Source: Candidatus Aalborgicola danicus (GTDB lineage Bacteria; Pseudomonadota; Gammaproteobacteria; Burkholderiales; Burkholderiaceae_C). From it: a DNA stretch of 51,441 nt. The notes below the pieces were generated by a model. That model saw only the letters and a list, made by a program, of their open reading frames with translations. It was not told the DNA's origin and ran no database searches. Both the position numbers and the translations under genes were made by a program. The stretch covers positions 1 to 51,441 of the forward strand of contig JADJBC010000043.1 of assembly GCA_016703945.1 (NCBI GenBank). Direction: 5' to 3'. Below are positions 17,974 through 26,387 of the stretch, in pieces; position 1 is the first letter of the stretch; each line of letters opens with the position of its first letter.

Positions 17974-18531
17974 ATGAAACCCCCTGCCCTGTTGTTGTTC
18001 CTGGAATTTGAAGGTGTGCTCGTTTTGGGCGGTTCTGCGAAACGGGACATGATGGCCGATACGGTCAGCGACATTGCGCGCGGCAACTCGACCTGGCGTG
18101 ATCACCAGGTGCTGTGGACGAATCTTTTTGAAGCCGAGCCACTGCGGCAATTGAAGGCACTGCATAACCAATTCCAACTCCAGTATTGCCTCACGACGGA
18201 CTGGACAGGTTTTTTGGACAAGGCCGCCATGCTCAATGTCTTGCACCTATCGGGTTTGGGTTTCGTGGCAGGCAATCTGCACGTGCGATGGGAAGTCGAT
18301 CAAGGCCATCGAGCTGCGCGCACCGATCAGATCAAAGCCTGGCTTCATCTCAATTCTGATTGGTACGATCGATGGCTTGCGCTGGATTCCGATGTCCGAG
18401 GCCCTGGCGTTCAGGATTGGCCAAAGGAACTGACAGATTTTGCGGTGCTTTGCTGCAGTGATGCCGGGCTGACGCAGTTCGAGGCAGATGCGATCCGTGC
18501 CCGATATCTGGGACGGATCACGTCATCGTGA
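17974..18531 (+). CDS. HAD-like domain protein
   Basis: A 185-residue protein. Near its N-terminus it reads LLLFLEFEGVLVLGG, the place where HAD phosphatases have DxDGxL; here the first Asp is Glu and the second is also Glu. A HAD-type layout continues with a Thr motif (LTTDWTGF, as in motif II) and LALDSDVRG near residue 130. It resembles the HAD-like domains associated with nucleic-acid repair proteins. The altered catalytic Asp residues suggest binding rather than catalysis. The start is the ATG at 17974. Confidence 0.55.
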   Translation: MKPPALLLFLEFEGVLVLGGSAKRDMMADTVSDIARGNSTWRDHQVLWTNLFEAEPLRQLKALHNQFQLQYCLTTDWTGFLDKAAMLNVLHLSGLGFVAGNLHVRWEVDQGHRAARTDQIKAWLHLNSDWYDRWLALDSDVRGPGVQDWPKELTDFAVLCCSDAGLTQFEADAIRARYLGRITSS

Positions 18532-18538
18532 GGGGAAC

Positions 18539-18563
18539 ACACTGCCGTCTGCCGCAGTGTTTT
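18539..18563 (+). terminator. Factor-independent terminator after the HAD-like gene
   Basis: ACACTGC and GCAGTGT form a 7-bp stem around an 8-base loop, followed by TTTT, eight bases after the stop codon at 18531. Confidence 0.65.
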
Positions 18564-18683
18564 ACAGACCTTTATGCATCGCCGACTGGTCTGTCTGTCC
18601 TTGAGCTATTTCGCTGATCGGCGCTGATGGAGTTCGTCCCGCCAATGGTTAGCCCAGGACAGTGAGCGGTGACAAAAGGCAGT

Positions 18684-19319
18684 TCACTTTTTTGCTGACC
18701 GGGGAGTCACCAGCTTATGGGCACCCGACGCGTTCGCGACGAGGTGGCCTGTCTCCAGCAGCTTCGCAATCGCTGCTCCAACGGAACCTCGGGGGATCCC
18801 GGCTTCCACGATGACCGCATTACGGTCGATTTTCACGAACGCATTCGGTTTCATGATTTCGACCAGGTGCGCAAACAACTTGGCGGTGTTTCCGGTCAAA
18901 GGCTTTGGTGCGGCGTCACCGGATGATTTCTTCGCCTTCGCAAGCCGTGATTTTTTGACTACCGCATCGCTTGCCTCGATATCCTTGACAAGTTTCAGAT
19001 CCACTGCACTTGCAGACTGGGGAGCCGCCAAAGTGGGCATCTTGGGGTTTTGCAATCCAGCACCGCCGGATAACCCTGAAGCCATTTCATAGATTTTTTT
19101 GAACTCAACCTCGATTTGCGCCACGGCTTGCGACATCCGGGCGACGGCCTTCCATTCTTCAAACAGGCCGTCATTTCGCATCTCAAACGGGTTGGCAGTC
19201 ATTGCCGTCCTTACCTGGTTTGCGTAGGTCTGAACAGCATCCTTTAGTTCAAGGTCGGCCTGGTAGATGGTGGCGCCTGCCAATTGAAGGGCGGCGAGAG
19301 TTTGGGAGGGAAGTGGCAT
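18684..19319 (-). CDS. Unknown protein with C-terminal winged-helix-like domain
   Basis: About 211 residues from the ATG at 19319 (an in-frame TTG lies three codons upstream). Residues 1-80 are helical and probably form a coiled coil. A Lys/Ala/Ser-rich linker follows (KKSRLAKAKKSSGDAAPK). The last 70 residues resemble a winged helix (NAVIVEAGIPRGSVGAAIAK, then LLETGHLV). It is similar in plan to plasmid and phage DNA-binding proteins of unknown function. It is a single gene convergent with the HAD-like gene. Confidence 0.6.
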   Translation of the reverse strand: MPLPSQTLAALQLAGATIYQADLELKDAVQTYANQVRTAMTANPFEMRNDGLFEEWKAVARMSQAVAQIEVEFKKIYEMASGLSGGAGLQNPKMPTLAAPQSASAVDLKLVKDIEASDAVVKKSRLAKAKKSSGDAAPKPLTGNTAKLFAHLVEIMKPNAFVKIDRNAVIVEAGIPRGSVGAAIAKLLETGHLVANASGAHKLVTPRSAKK

Positions 19320-19940
19320 TGAAAGCAATCCTAATATTTACAGCTGTCCCCAGATCGAGGATCAGATCCAAGGGCAATCGGTGATGCACGCGCGATCCCC
19401 TACATCCCGATTTTCGAGGCCAACGAGGACGAAATTTTACCAATACAACGGAAACCGGCGCGTTGGGTGTACCTTGCGCATGAATAGAGTGCTGTCAGAG
19501 TGCTGCCCGCGGCCCTCCCCCTTTACGTCTACATCAAGAGGTCGCCCGTGTGTGATGGGCTGGTAGCTACTACGTCTTTTTTGTCAACATACGACAGGAC
19601 CGGATGTAAAACACGAAGTATTCTTGAGGCTCAGCCAGCGGCTCCAATGGGAGCGTAACTGCCGGTCACGAATGCCGACTTTGGTTCCGTCGATTATCAG
19701 GGAGAGGTTTTGCCTTCTATCCTGACCTGGAACGCAAAACGGGAGCCTTAGCCCCAGTTGGTGATTGCAAACCAAGGTATTTACTATTCAATCTGCATGG
19801 CTATACGGAGACTGGCTACTGCACCGATCCATCCTAATTCGGCCCGCATTAGCGCGTAGGTGCAAAGACATCGAACTCAAGCTGGCCGAAGAGCTATAGA
19901 GGACTGGGACGCTGCAGAACAGCAAAAGCTGTAAAGCGTT
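19320..19940. other. No gene; contains dispersed repeat copy A
   Basis: A 620-bp region between the winged-helix gene and the end of the MFS gene. It holds one copy of a dispersed repeat (19592-19664) and no supported gene. Confidence 0.45.
19592..19664. repeat. Dispersed repeat, copy A
   Basis: About 70 bp closely similar to 23211-23281. Shared blocks include CGACAGG, TTGAGGCTC, GGCTCCAATGGG and GCGTAAC in the same order and spacing. Read on the minus strand both copies give a similar short peptide stretch (HWSxWxSLKNT). Both lie in gene-free DNA. Nature unknown: an interspersed repeat or element end is possible. Confidence 0.6.
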
Positions 19941-21134
19941 TCATGTCACCCGATACACCGCCGAAAGCCGGGTCCCCACCACCGTGAGCAGGTGCACCGC
20001 CGCGCAGGCGCTGAGCAACCAGGCAAGCGGCCATTTGCTGCTAAGCGCACCGGATAGTACAAGCGTCACCGGCATTAGCAGTTTGAAGATGGAGCCGGTC
20101 AGACCCGAGATGCGGCCAATGTAGCGGCTATCGGTGCTTTCCTGGCGGTAGCCCCAGATGCACACGTTGCCGATCACGCTACCAAAGCTGCTACCCACCA
20201 GGGCCAGCAGCAGCACAGGCAGGGAGTCACTCCACGCCATCAACAGAATGCAAACCGCCTCCAGCAGCAGCTCCATAGCCAGCAGTCGCCCTAGACCCCA
20301 GCGTTTGCGCAACCGGCTGCAGACCAGGCCGCCCACCACACCGCCAATGCCGGCAATACCGTACAACAGGCCCAACTCACCCAAGCCCAGTTGCAACTGG
20401 TCACGGGCGCGAAACAAAAAGATAACGTCTACCACGCCCTGGCTGCCGTTCATCAGTACGACCAGCCAGGCCATGTGCCACAGCGGTCGGTTGTCCACCA
20501 GCACCCGCCAGCCTTCGCGCCAGTCCGTCCAGAATTTTGCGGGGTAGTGGCTGCGCTTTTCCAGTCGCAGGTCGCGCAACAGCCAAGCGGCCAAAAGCAT
20601 GGCCGCCATGGGCAGCCACAGGCCCAGTTCCAGCTTCCAGGCCATCACAGCACCTGCCAGAGCCGGTCCAAGCACTGCAAACACTTGCCCCACCACAGTC
20701 AGTTGCGCGGTCGCGGGCAACAGCAGATCGGCCGGAAGGATCTCCTTGAGCATGCCCATGCGGCAGATGGCATACAGATAGTTCAGCGTCATCAGCAGGA
20801 AGGCCGTCACAAAGAAGAATGGCAGAGCCGCTGCCCCCTGCTGCAGCATGTAAGCCTGCGAACCCATCAGCACCACCATGCCGGTAACAGCTAGGCGCGC
20901 CCACAGCCCGCGGTCGATGCGGTCGACCCAAACGCCAATGAACATCGCCAACAACAAATTGGGCAGCAGTTCGACGGCGCGCATGGCCGTCATCGCCGCC
21001 GCAGACTTGGTCAGCTCGTACAGAATGAGCGGCATGCCCAGCTGGTAGATTTGCGTGCCCAACGTGAAGCTGGCGGTTGACACAAAGATCCGGCGAAACT
21101 GGCTGTGGCCCCACAGTGACTTTGAAGAAATCAC
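19941..21134 (-). CDS. MFS transporter (EntS-like)
   Basis: A 397-residue integral membrane protein with about 10-12 hydrophobic helices. The MFS motif region is RAVELLPNLLLAMFIGVWVD followed by RIDR. The second half has GIGGVVGGLVCSRLRKR, matching the EntS/MFS_3 family of exporters. Such proteins export siderophores, macrolides or similar molecules by proton antiport; the substrate here cannot be read from sequence. The start is the ATG at 21134. A small open frame lies upstream. No biosynthetic genes are nearby. Confidence 0.85.
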   Translation of the reverse strand: MISSKSLWGHSQFRRIFVSTASFTLGTQIYQLGMPLILYELTKSAAAMTAMRAVELLPNLLLAMFIGVWVDRIDRGLWARLAVTGMVVLMGSQAYMLQQGAAALPFFFVTAFLLMTLNYLYAICRMGMLKEILPADLLLPATAQLTVVGQVFAVLGPALAGAVMAWKLELGLWLPMAAMLLAAWLLRDLRLEKRSHYPAKFWTDWREGWRVLVDNRPLWHMAWLVVLMNGSQGVVDVIFLFRARDQLQLGLGELGLLYGIAGIGGVVGGLVCSRLRKRWGLGRLLAMELLLEAVCILLMAWSDSLPVLLLALVGSSFGSVIGNVCIWGYRQESTDSRYIGRISGLTGSIFKLLMPVTLVLSGALSSKWPLAWLLSACAAVHLLTVVGTRLSAVYRVT

Positions 21135-21226
21135 GTTCTAGTCCTCGTGCCTCAGCCTTGGCAGTGAGTGCGTCATCCCGCTCTTTGCCCTCAAATGTGC
21201 ATGGCCATAGCCTCGGGCAAACCTCT

Positions 21227-21436
21227 TCATGCTTCAACCAGACTTGACAAGTTTGACTTGAAATCGGCCCAGTCTTGCGCCTCCAACCGTTCATAGTCCG
21301 GACTCCCAAACTCCCGGCCCACCGGGGCCATGTTGTCCCAAGCCTGGTCTTCAGCACTCTTCCAAATGAATTTGCTGTTGTAGAACAGATGGTGGAAAAA
21401 CCCGGTCACCGTGCGTTTTCGTCTTCGCTGATTCAT
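21227..21436 (-). CDS. Small hypothetical protein
   Basis: 69 residues, with a basic start (MNQRRRKRTVTGFFHHLFYN) and an acidic second half (EDQAWDNMAP, YERLEAQDWADF). It lies 92 bp upstream of the MFS gene on the same strand. There is no recognised family; the composition looks coding but the evidence is thin. Confidence 0.35.
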   Translation of the reverse strand: MNQRRRKRTVTGFFHHLFYNSKFIWKSAEDQAWDNMAPVGREFGSPDYERLEAQDWADFKSNLSSLVEA

Positions 21437-21821
21437 GATCGCAACCTGACTGGACTGTTTTCAGACATGGCCACCAGAAGTCGCCGGCAGACCTAAAGTG
21501 CATTGTCAACGTCCGGAAAAGGGAAGCAGTTTGCCAGTGCTGAGGCCACCCACGATGGTGCCGGAAATGCCAATCCGTTTGGTTTCCCGTGGAAACCTCC
21601 TATGTTGAACGCCAACCGCACCGATTGTCAAACCACTCCAAGTGGAAACACATCAGCTTTAAACTTGATTCACGAGTAATTATGAACGCTGAGTATTGCA
21701 GTGACTACCCCCCAGTATTTCTGCTTCAAAGGTTGCCACCGATTTCGGCCCAGACCCGCCACACAGTACGGTGCTGGTCACCACAAGCCTTTGGGTGCCA
21801 AGGTTCGCTCCCTTGGTCACA
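21437..21821. other. No gene recognised
   Basis: A 385-bp stretch between the small open frame and the end of the YoeB-like toxin. Short frames only. Confidence 0.35.
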
Positions 21822-22085
21822 TCACCCGTCGTAATGGAACCTGCACTGAACAATGACAAGCTCATCATCCGTTGCTCGGTACACAAGACGATTCGCTTCA
21901 TCAATGCGACGAGACCAGTAACCCGACAGGTTGCCTACAAGCGGTTCAGGTTTTCCGACGCCGTCAAACGGGTCACGTCCCGCGGCGTTGATCAGTGTGT
22001 TGATGCGCTTGAGGGTCTTTTTGTCCTGTCCCTGCCACCACAGATATTCATCCCAAGCGGATGGCACAAATTGCACAGAACGCAT
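21822..22085 (-). CDS. yoeB: YoeB/Txe-family toxin (mRNA interferase)
   Basis: An 87-residue RelE-superfamily toxin. Family marks are clear: the W-x-E-Y-L-x-W start (AWDEYLWWQGQDKKTLKRIN), the GKPEPLVGNLSGYWSRRID core, and the C-terminal catalytic region ending CRFHYDG (His-Tyr as in YoeB). Such toxins cut mRNA at the ribosome A site when released from the antitoxin. Its ATG shares one base with the antitoxin stop (TGATG), so the pair is co-translated. It appears intact and functional. Confidence 0.9.
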   Translation of the reverse strand: MRSVQFVPSAWDEYLWWQGQDKKTLKRINTLINAAGRDPFDGVGKPEPLVGNLSGYWSRRIDEANRLVYRATDDELVIVQCRFHYDG

Positions 22086-22339
22086 CAGACCGTTACCAGC
22101 TCGCGGCGTCTCGCTTGTCCTTTTCGATCCTGCCCAATACCTTTTGCCAGAGCTGCAGCGTTGGCGGGAGTGGACAATAGGTGCATGGTCTCCATGATGC
22201 TCTGGTACTGATCCAGCGACATGACAACAGCATCCGCCCCGTCCCGACGGCTGATGACCGTCACATCTGCGTCCTCATTGACCTGATCCAATACAGCCTT
22301 GAGAGAGGATCGCGCCTCGGAATATGTGACGATTCTCAT
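22085..22339 (-). CDS. yefM: YefM/Phd-family antitoxin
   Basis: 84 residues. The N-terminal DNA-binding domain has the canonical start MRIVTYSEARSSLKAVLDQV, then VTVISRRDGADAVVMSLDQY and an antitoxin tail rich in Ala, Arg and Glu. It neutralises the downstream YoeB toxin and represses the operon by binding its own promoter (22340-22420). A complete pair, probably for plasmid stability. Confidence 0.9.
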   Translation of the reverse strand: MRIVTYSEARSSLKAVLDQVNEDADVTVISRRDGADAVVMSLDQYQSIMETMHLLSTPANAAALAKGIGQDRKGQARRRELVTV

Positions 22340-22695
22340 GACAGGTCCTTAGTTGTACGAATACTTGTCCAAGTTTAACAGGAACTGACCGGTCCTTGAA
22401 CGTGGCTGACTTTGTAGTGGAATGAATGGCAAGGTTTGGGGTGGAACGGGTGGCTGGTTTCGGCTGGAATGAGTGCCCAGTTGCATTGAAATACGCAGAA
22501 CGCAACGGCTCCCCCGGCTGCTGGCGAGCCGTAATTGGTTCGTCGATCAGGTGGCCAGTCCAACGGGAGGCAAGCAAGACACCACCCGAACCCCTTTCTA
22601 ACCCGCAACGAAAAGGCCTCCGAAGAGGCCTACTTTTTGGCGGTATGAAGAGGAGATGTCTTTGGATCTATCTCCTCAGTCTGGCAACGAACGAA
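22340..22695. other. Promoter of yefM-yoeB and terminator of the next gene
   Basis: A 356-bp region that should hold the toxin-antitoxin promoter near 22340-22400, and at 22614-22631 a terminator for the small membrane protein. Nothing else is seen. Confidence 0.4.
22614..22631 (-). terminator. Hairpin terminator, both orientations
   Basis: AGGCCTC-cgaa-GAGGCCT with AAA before and a T-run after (ACTTTTT on plus; TTTT on minus), 65 bp downstream of the small membrane-protein gene read on the minus strand. Confidence 0.7.
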
Positions 22696-22884
22696 TCAGA
22701 CGCGGCGTGCGACGATGGTGACCGTTTCAAGTACTGCCACATTGCTTGGTTGTGTGCTGTGGGCGGCCATTTCCTGCGCCACGGAGTCAAACTTCAGGAG
22801 CATGCCACCGTTGACGACAACCGTCATCAGCACGGCAAATGAGAAGGCAGCCAAGCGGGTTGTGTTGTTTGATGCGGTGAACAT
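22696..22884 (-). CDS. Small single-span membrane protein
   Basis: 62 residues from MFTASNNTTRLAAFSFAVLM, with a clear ribosome site (GGAGAT) before the ATG. One hydrophobic segment (residues 11-29) is followed by about 30 mostly extracytoplasmic residues ending VTIVARRV. A longer frame to 22953 has no ribosome site. It has a dedicated terminator at 22614-22631. Small proteins of this plan are frequent in Comamonadaceae, but I do not know a function. Confidence 0.55.
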   Translation of the reverse strand: MFTASNNTTRLAAFSFAVLMTVVVNGGMLLKFDSVAQEMAAHSTQPSNVAVLETVTIVARRV

Positions 22885-23604
22885 TTTTATCTCCAAATTC
22901 GAACCACTTTGGCCCGTTGAAGAGAATGTAAGTGCGCCGGTTTTGGATTGCACGGCCTATGCGACGGGCTGCAATCTGGGGCGATGTATAGAGTAAATAC
23001 CAAGATGAACGACAGCTCCAAAATGCGCGAAGCGGGCGTGCATTGAAGTCACCGGCAGATAGACAGGTCTATGTTTTGGGCGAGGATACCTCCAGAGCCA
23101 CACACATTGGTCTATGAAGAGACGTAGTACCCCAGGCACCCTGGGACTTTCGGCACAAGCGGTAGGCCACATCGTTTTGCCGGTGGTTCCATCAATTGTC
23201 GGGCTTCAGACGACAGGGCTTTTGTAAAGCGCTCGGTATTTTTGAGGCTCGGCCAGTGGCTCCAATGGGGCGTAACCCGACGCTGGCCAGTGGCCGGTTC
23301 CGGGTAGGCCAGTTTCATGATTCTTCACGACTATTCAACTGCCTTGACAACGGATCTATGGTCGACAAAATGTGTTGACAATATTGAAGGGGGTAAATGA
23401 CCCGCGCCGGTCAGCGCTTTTGCCCCCCCACAATTGGAGACGTGGCGACGACAAGTGAAAATGACCGGCGACCGACGCCAATTGCGACAGGGGGGTGTGG
23501 GCGCACTTGGAAGTTCATATCGTTTGGTTCATTAAAGAACTTCACGCGAATCAACAATTTTGAGAAGGTGGTGGGTGTCTGAATTTCTGTGTGTGCATCG
23601 ATTG
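22885..23604. other. No gene; contains dispersed repeat copy B
   Basis: A 720-bp region between the small membrane-protein gene and the end of the response regulator, with the second copy of the dispersed repeat (23211-23281). Open frames here have no recognisable product. Confidence 0.4.
23211..23281. repeat. Dispersed repeat, copy B
   Basis: The partner of 19592-19664, with the same ordered blocks (CGACAGG, TTGAGGCTC, GGCTCCAATGGG, GCGTAAC). The two copies are in the same orientation 3.6 kb apart and bracket the MFS and yefM-yoeB genes, though that may be chance. Confidence 0.6.
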
Positions 23605-24291
23605 CTACGAGCCCAAATCGATATTTGCGCATGACTGTGGAACAGTATCCATCGCCAAATTGACCCCCAGAACCCGTAATTCGGCGACGGTTGTGGCTAG
23701 AGCAGCCACGCTGTCTACGCCTAGTTTGTCTCGCACTTTGACCCAGTGTTCCTCAACCATGCGTTCAGTTATGCCCAGTTTGGCGCCAATGACCTTGTTT
23801 AAGTCGCCATCTGCTTTATGGAGGGCAATTTGGCGCTGACGCTGGGTAAGACTCTCCCACATGGAACGTAAAAAGTCGCTACGTCGAGCCGCCGCTTGCC
23901 ACTTCTCCTCCAGTTCCAATGCCTGGTGAATCAGGGGAAGCAACTTCTCCTCGGTATGGGGCTTCTCGACGAAGCTCATCGCACCCTTCTCCATTGCGCT
24001 GACCGCGGCGGGAATGTCGCCATGGCCGCTCAGAAAAATGACTGGGTTCCGCCTTTCGAACCCTCTCGACCGCAGTTGTTCATGCACCATGGCGCCAGAC
24101 ATCGGCTCCATGCGGCCATCCAACACAAAAAGCCCGCGTACCGGTTTTGATGCACTATCAACCGCAGCCAGCAGTTCAGGACCGCTGCCATAGGCCTGCA
24201 CCATGAATCCATGTTTCTTCAAAAGGTAAGACAGTGCACCGCGCACCCCTTCATCGTCGTCGCAGAGATATATTGTTTGGTTGGTATTCAT
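23605..24291 (-). CDS. dctR: FixJ/DctR-type response regulator
   Basis: About 228 residues from the ATG at 24291 (an in-frame TTG lies two codons upstream; residue numbers count from it). The receiver domain has acidic residues DDD at 13-15, phosphoacceptor Asp60 (FVLDGRME), Ser90 and Lys112 (VEKPH). The output domain at about 150-215 is a LuxR/FixJ helix-turn-helix (LTQRQRQIALHKADGDLNKV then GITERMVEEHWVKVRDKLGV). It starts 7 bases after the kinase stop, forming a two-component pair. Like DctR it probably activates the divergent dctP gene when phosphorylated, perhaps by binding the tandem palindromes at 26306-26336. The gene name follows family and context. Confidence 0.85.
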   Translation of the reverse strand: MNTNQTIYLCDDDEGVRGALSYLLKKHGFMVQAYGSGPELLAAVDSASKPVRGLFVLDGRMEPMSGAMVHEQLRSRGFERRNPVIFLSGHGDIPAAVSAMEKGAMSFVEKPHTEEKLLPLIHQALELEEKWQAAARRSDFLRSMWESLTQRQRQIALHKADGDLNKVIGAKLGITERMVEEHWVKVRDKLGVDSVAALATTVAELRVLGVNLAMDTVPQSCANIDLGS

Positions 24292-24298
24292 ATTCAAA

Positions 24299-26260
24299 TC
24301 ACAAAGCAGAGGGCGTCACGACCGGCAGGGAGAATCTGAATTGGGCGCCGCCACCTTGCGCCTCTTCTGCAAGAAGACTACCTTGATGGGATTCGATGAT
24401 GGTGCGGCAGATGCCCAGTCCTAAGCCCATGCCGTCGCTCTTGGTGGAATAGAACGTGGTGCACAACATGTCTAAAGTGCGGCCCTGTAGGCCGGGCCCG
24501 TTGTCTCGCACCGTCACCTCGATTTCCCTCCTGCCCCCATTAGACCCGTTCAACAACTTGGTCGAAATACCAATGACGCCGCCTCTGGGCTGGCCGTTCA
24601 CCGCGTCCACAGCGTTTCGCACCAAATTGGAGATGACCTGCTCAATTCCAATGCGGTCCGCGATTACCTCAGCGCCATCGGGCGAAAGGTCGGAGATCAG
24701 TTTGGCCCCGGCCCGCATAATGTGCTGCTTTCGCAATTGCAACACATCGGTGACGATGGCATTGATGTCGTAATGCTTGCGCACCAGCTCGGAGCGGGAG
24801 GCCTGCCTACGGATCCAGTTGACGATTTCTCCGGCCTTGCCGGCATGCCGGACGATCTCGTTCATGGCAAACAGGTCGTCGGGGGCCACGCCTGCCAATT
24901 GCTTCAGTGACATGTTCAGACCCGCGCTGTAGCTCAGTATGGTTGTCAGCGGTTGGTTGAGTTCATGCGAAAGCTCTGACGCCAGTAAACCCATGTCATT
25001 CAGGCGGTCATGCTGGGCCAGCGTTTCACCGTGTTGGCGGTCTCTTTCTTCCAGACGTTTGCGCTCGCTGATGTCGATGATGGAACCCATCCAGCCGATA
25101 TGAATTCCTTTGGCGTTGACTAATCGCGACTCAAAGATCATGACGTCGATCAGCTGTCCGTCCTTGTGCCTCCACCGTGTCTCGAAGCCCATGGCTGGCG
25201 CATCGCCAGCCAGTGTCTTCAAGTTGCGGGCCATCATGTCGTCCACCGCATCCGCAGGCCAGAACGGCAGGGGTGGCACTAGCCCAACGAGTTCGGCGCG
25301 ACTGTAACCCACCATGTCACACAGCGTCTTGTTGACATACAAAATCCGGCCATCTGCGTCCCTGGCGCGAAGGCCAACGAGCGCCGAGTCTTCCATCGCC
25401 TGGCGCCAGGCGATCTCGGTTTGAGTTTGAGCATTGGCGCGCACCACCAAACGCATTTCGTGGCGTGTGAGCGCAGAGGCCGCAATGCCCAGCAGCATCA
25501 ACCCACTCAACAATGCCAGTGTCTTGGGGTGCTGTCTCCAGGACTCGGGCGCCTCAAAGGGAGTCAGACGCAAGGTCGTATTCTTGAACCCCGCCAGTGG
25601 TTTCTCATATGTAGTGCCTAGTGGGGGCCTGCCGACGGACGCCGTGGTGGCAATGACCTCACCAAGTTCGGAGACAAAGTTCACCTCGTATCGCCGGTTC
25701 AGCCAAACGAGATCGGTACTGCGCAACAGGTCTGTGATGTCAAAACGTGCCAGCAATTTGCCTCGGTTGATGCCCTGCCCGTCTTTAATTGGTGCTGCAT
25801 AGTGGTCTGCCTGACCGGTGGACTGTATGCGAAGCTCTTCAGAGGGATTGGCGGAGAGGGAAGCCTTGCGTTCGGCACGGGCAATAACCTGATTGTTGTC
25901 ATCCAGCCAGACCAGTCGGTTCCATAACCTGTCCAGCCCGGCAACCACTTCAGGCATGCGAGCCAGATTAGAATCAGGATCGCGTGTAACCAGTGTCAAC
26001 TTGGCAGCTACATCGCGTAAACGAACCCTCTCTGTGTCTTGCCTTCCGCTTAATTGCGCTTCCACACTCAGCGCGTCCGCAACCAGCGTTTCCTGGTAGA
26101 CCTTATGCGACTGGGCAGCGTTGAGCTCAGCCCAAAGTGCCATCATGCCTACAAAAACCAACGCCAATACGCCAGGCAACAGCCAGAAAAAACGTTTGCC
26201 AATCGACTCTGTTTGGTGGGGACTAGGCGCCTGCGGCGGTTGGACGATGGGCATCCGCAA
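24299..26260 (-). CDS. dctS: DctS-like sensor histidine kinase with PAS domain
   Basis: 653 residues. Membrane helix 1 at about 24-45, a periplasmic sensor region of about 200 residues, membrane helix 2 at about 247-264, a PAS domain at about 285-400 (ILYVNKTLCDMVGYSRAELV, then a PAC segment ending DISERKRLEE). The HisKA phosphoacceptor is His432 in SELSHELNQPL. The HATPase domain has its N box at 545-552, DNGPG at 586-590 and GMGLGLGI at 610-617. All catalytic motifs are present. Layout and neighbours match DctS-type kinases that sense C4-dicarboxylates, often with help from the periplasmic receptor. Paired with the response regulator at 23605-24291 and divergent from dctP. Confidence 0.87.
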   Translation of the reverse strand: MRMPIVQPPQAPSPHQTESIGKRFFWLLPGVLALVFVGMMALWAELNAAQSHKVYQETLVADALSVEAQLSGRQDTERVRLRDVAAKLTLVTRDPDSNLARMPEVVAGLDRLWNRLVWLDDNNQVIARAERKASLSANPSEELRIQSTGQADHYAAPIKDGQGINRGKLLARFDITDLLRSTDLVWLNRRYEVNFVSELGEVIATTASVGRPPLGTTYEKPLAGFKNTTLRLTPFEAPESWRQHPKTLALLSGLMLLGIAASALTRHEMRLVVRANAQTQTEIAWRQAMEDSALVGLRARDADGRILYVNKTLCDMVGYSRAELVGLVPPLPFWPADAVDDMMARNLKTLAGDAPAMGFETRWRHKDGQLIDVMIFESRLVNAKGIHIGWMGSIIDISERKRLEERDRQHGETLAQHDRLNDMGLLASELSHELNQPLTTILSYSAGLNMSLKQLAGVAPDDLFAMNEIVRHAGKAGEIVNWIRRQASRSELVRKHYDINAIVTDVLQLRKQHIMRAGAKLISDLSPDGAEVIADRIGIEQVISNLVRNAVDAVNGQPRGGVIGISTKLLNGSNGGRREIEVTVRDNGPGLQGRTLDMLCTTFYSTKSDGMGLGLGICRTIIESHQGSLLAEEAQGGGAQFRFSLPVVTPSAL

Positions 26261-26305
26261 ATTCTAGGTTGTAAGGGCAGTACGAAAGGGCTTTTAAAGT
26301 CCCGG

Positions 26306-26336
26306 GTGTGGAAAGCCACACCTGTGGATGGCCACA
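26306..26336. promoter_or_regulatory. Tandem palindromes between dctS and dctP
   Basis: GTGTGG-aaag-CCACAC (26306-26321) is followed one base later by TGTGG-atgg-CCACA (26323-26336). Two near-identical palindromes with centres about 16 bp apart lie roughly 50 bp ahead of the dctP ATG. This is a likely paired operator for the adjacent FixJ-type regulator. Confidence 0.6.
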
Positions 26337-26387
26337 CTTCTGACGCCCCTATGCCAGGACTAGACTTCCGGCACCAAACGGGAAACC

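Noticed and set aside
20401..21357. Long minus-strand frame (318 aa) over the MFS gene
   Set aside because: It is Arg/Gly/Ala/His-rich in the manner of an out-of-frame reading and is fully covered by the convincing MFS protein.
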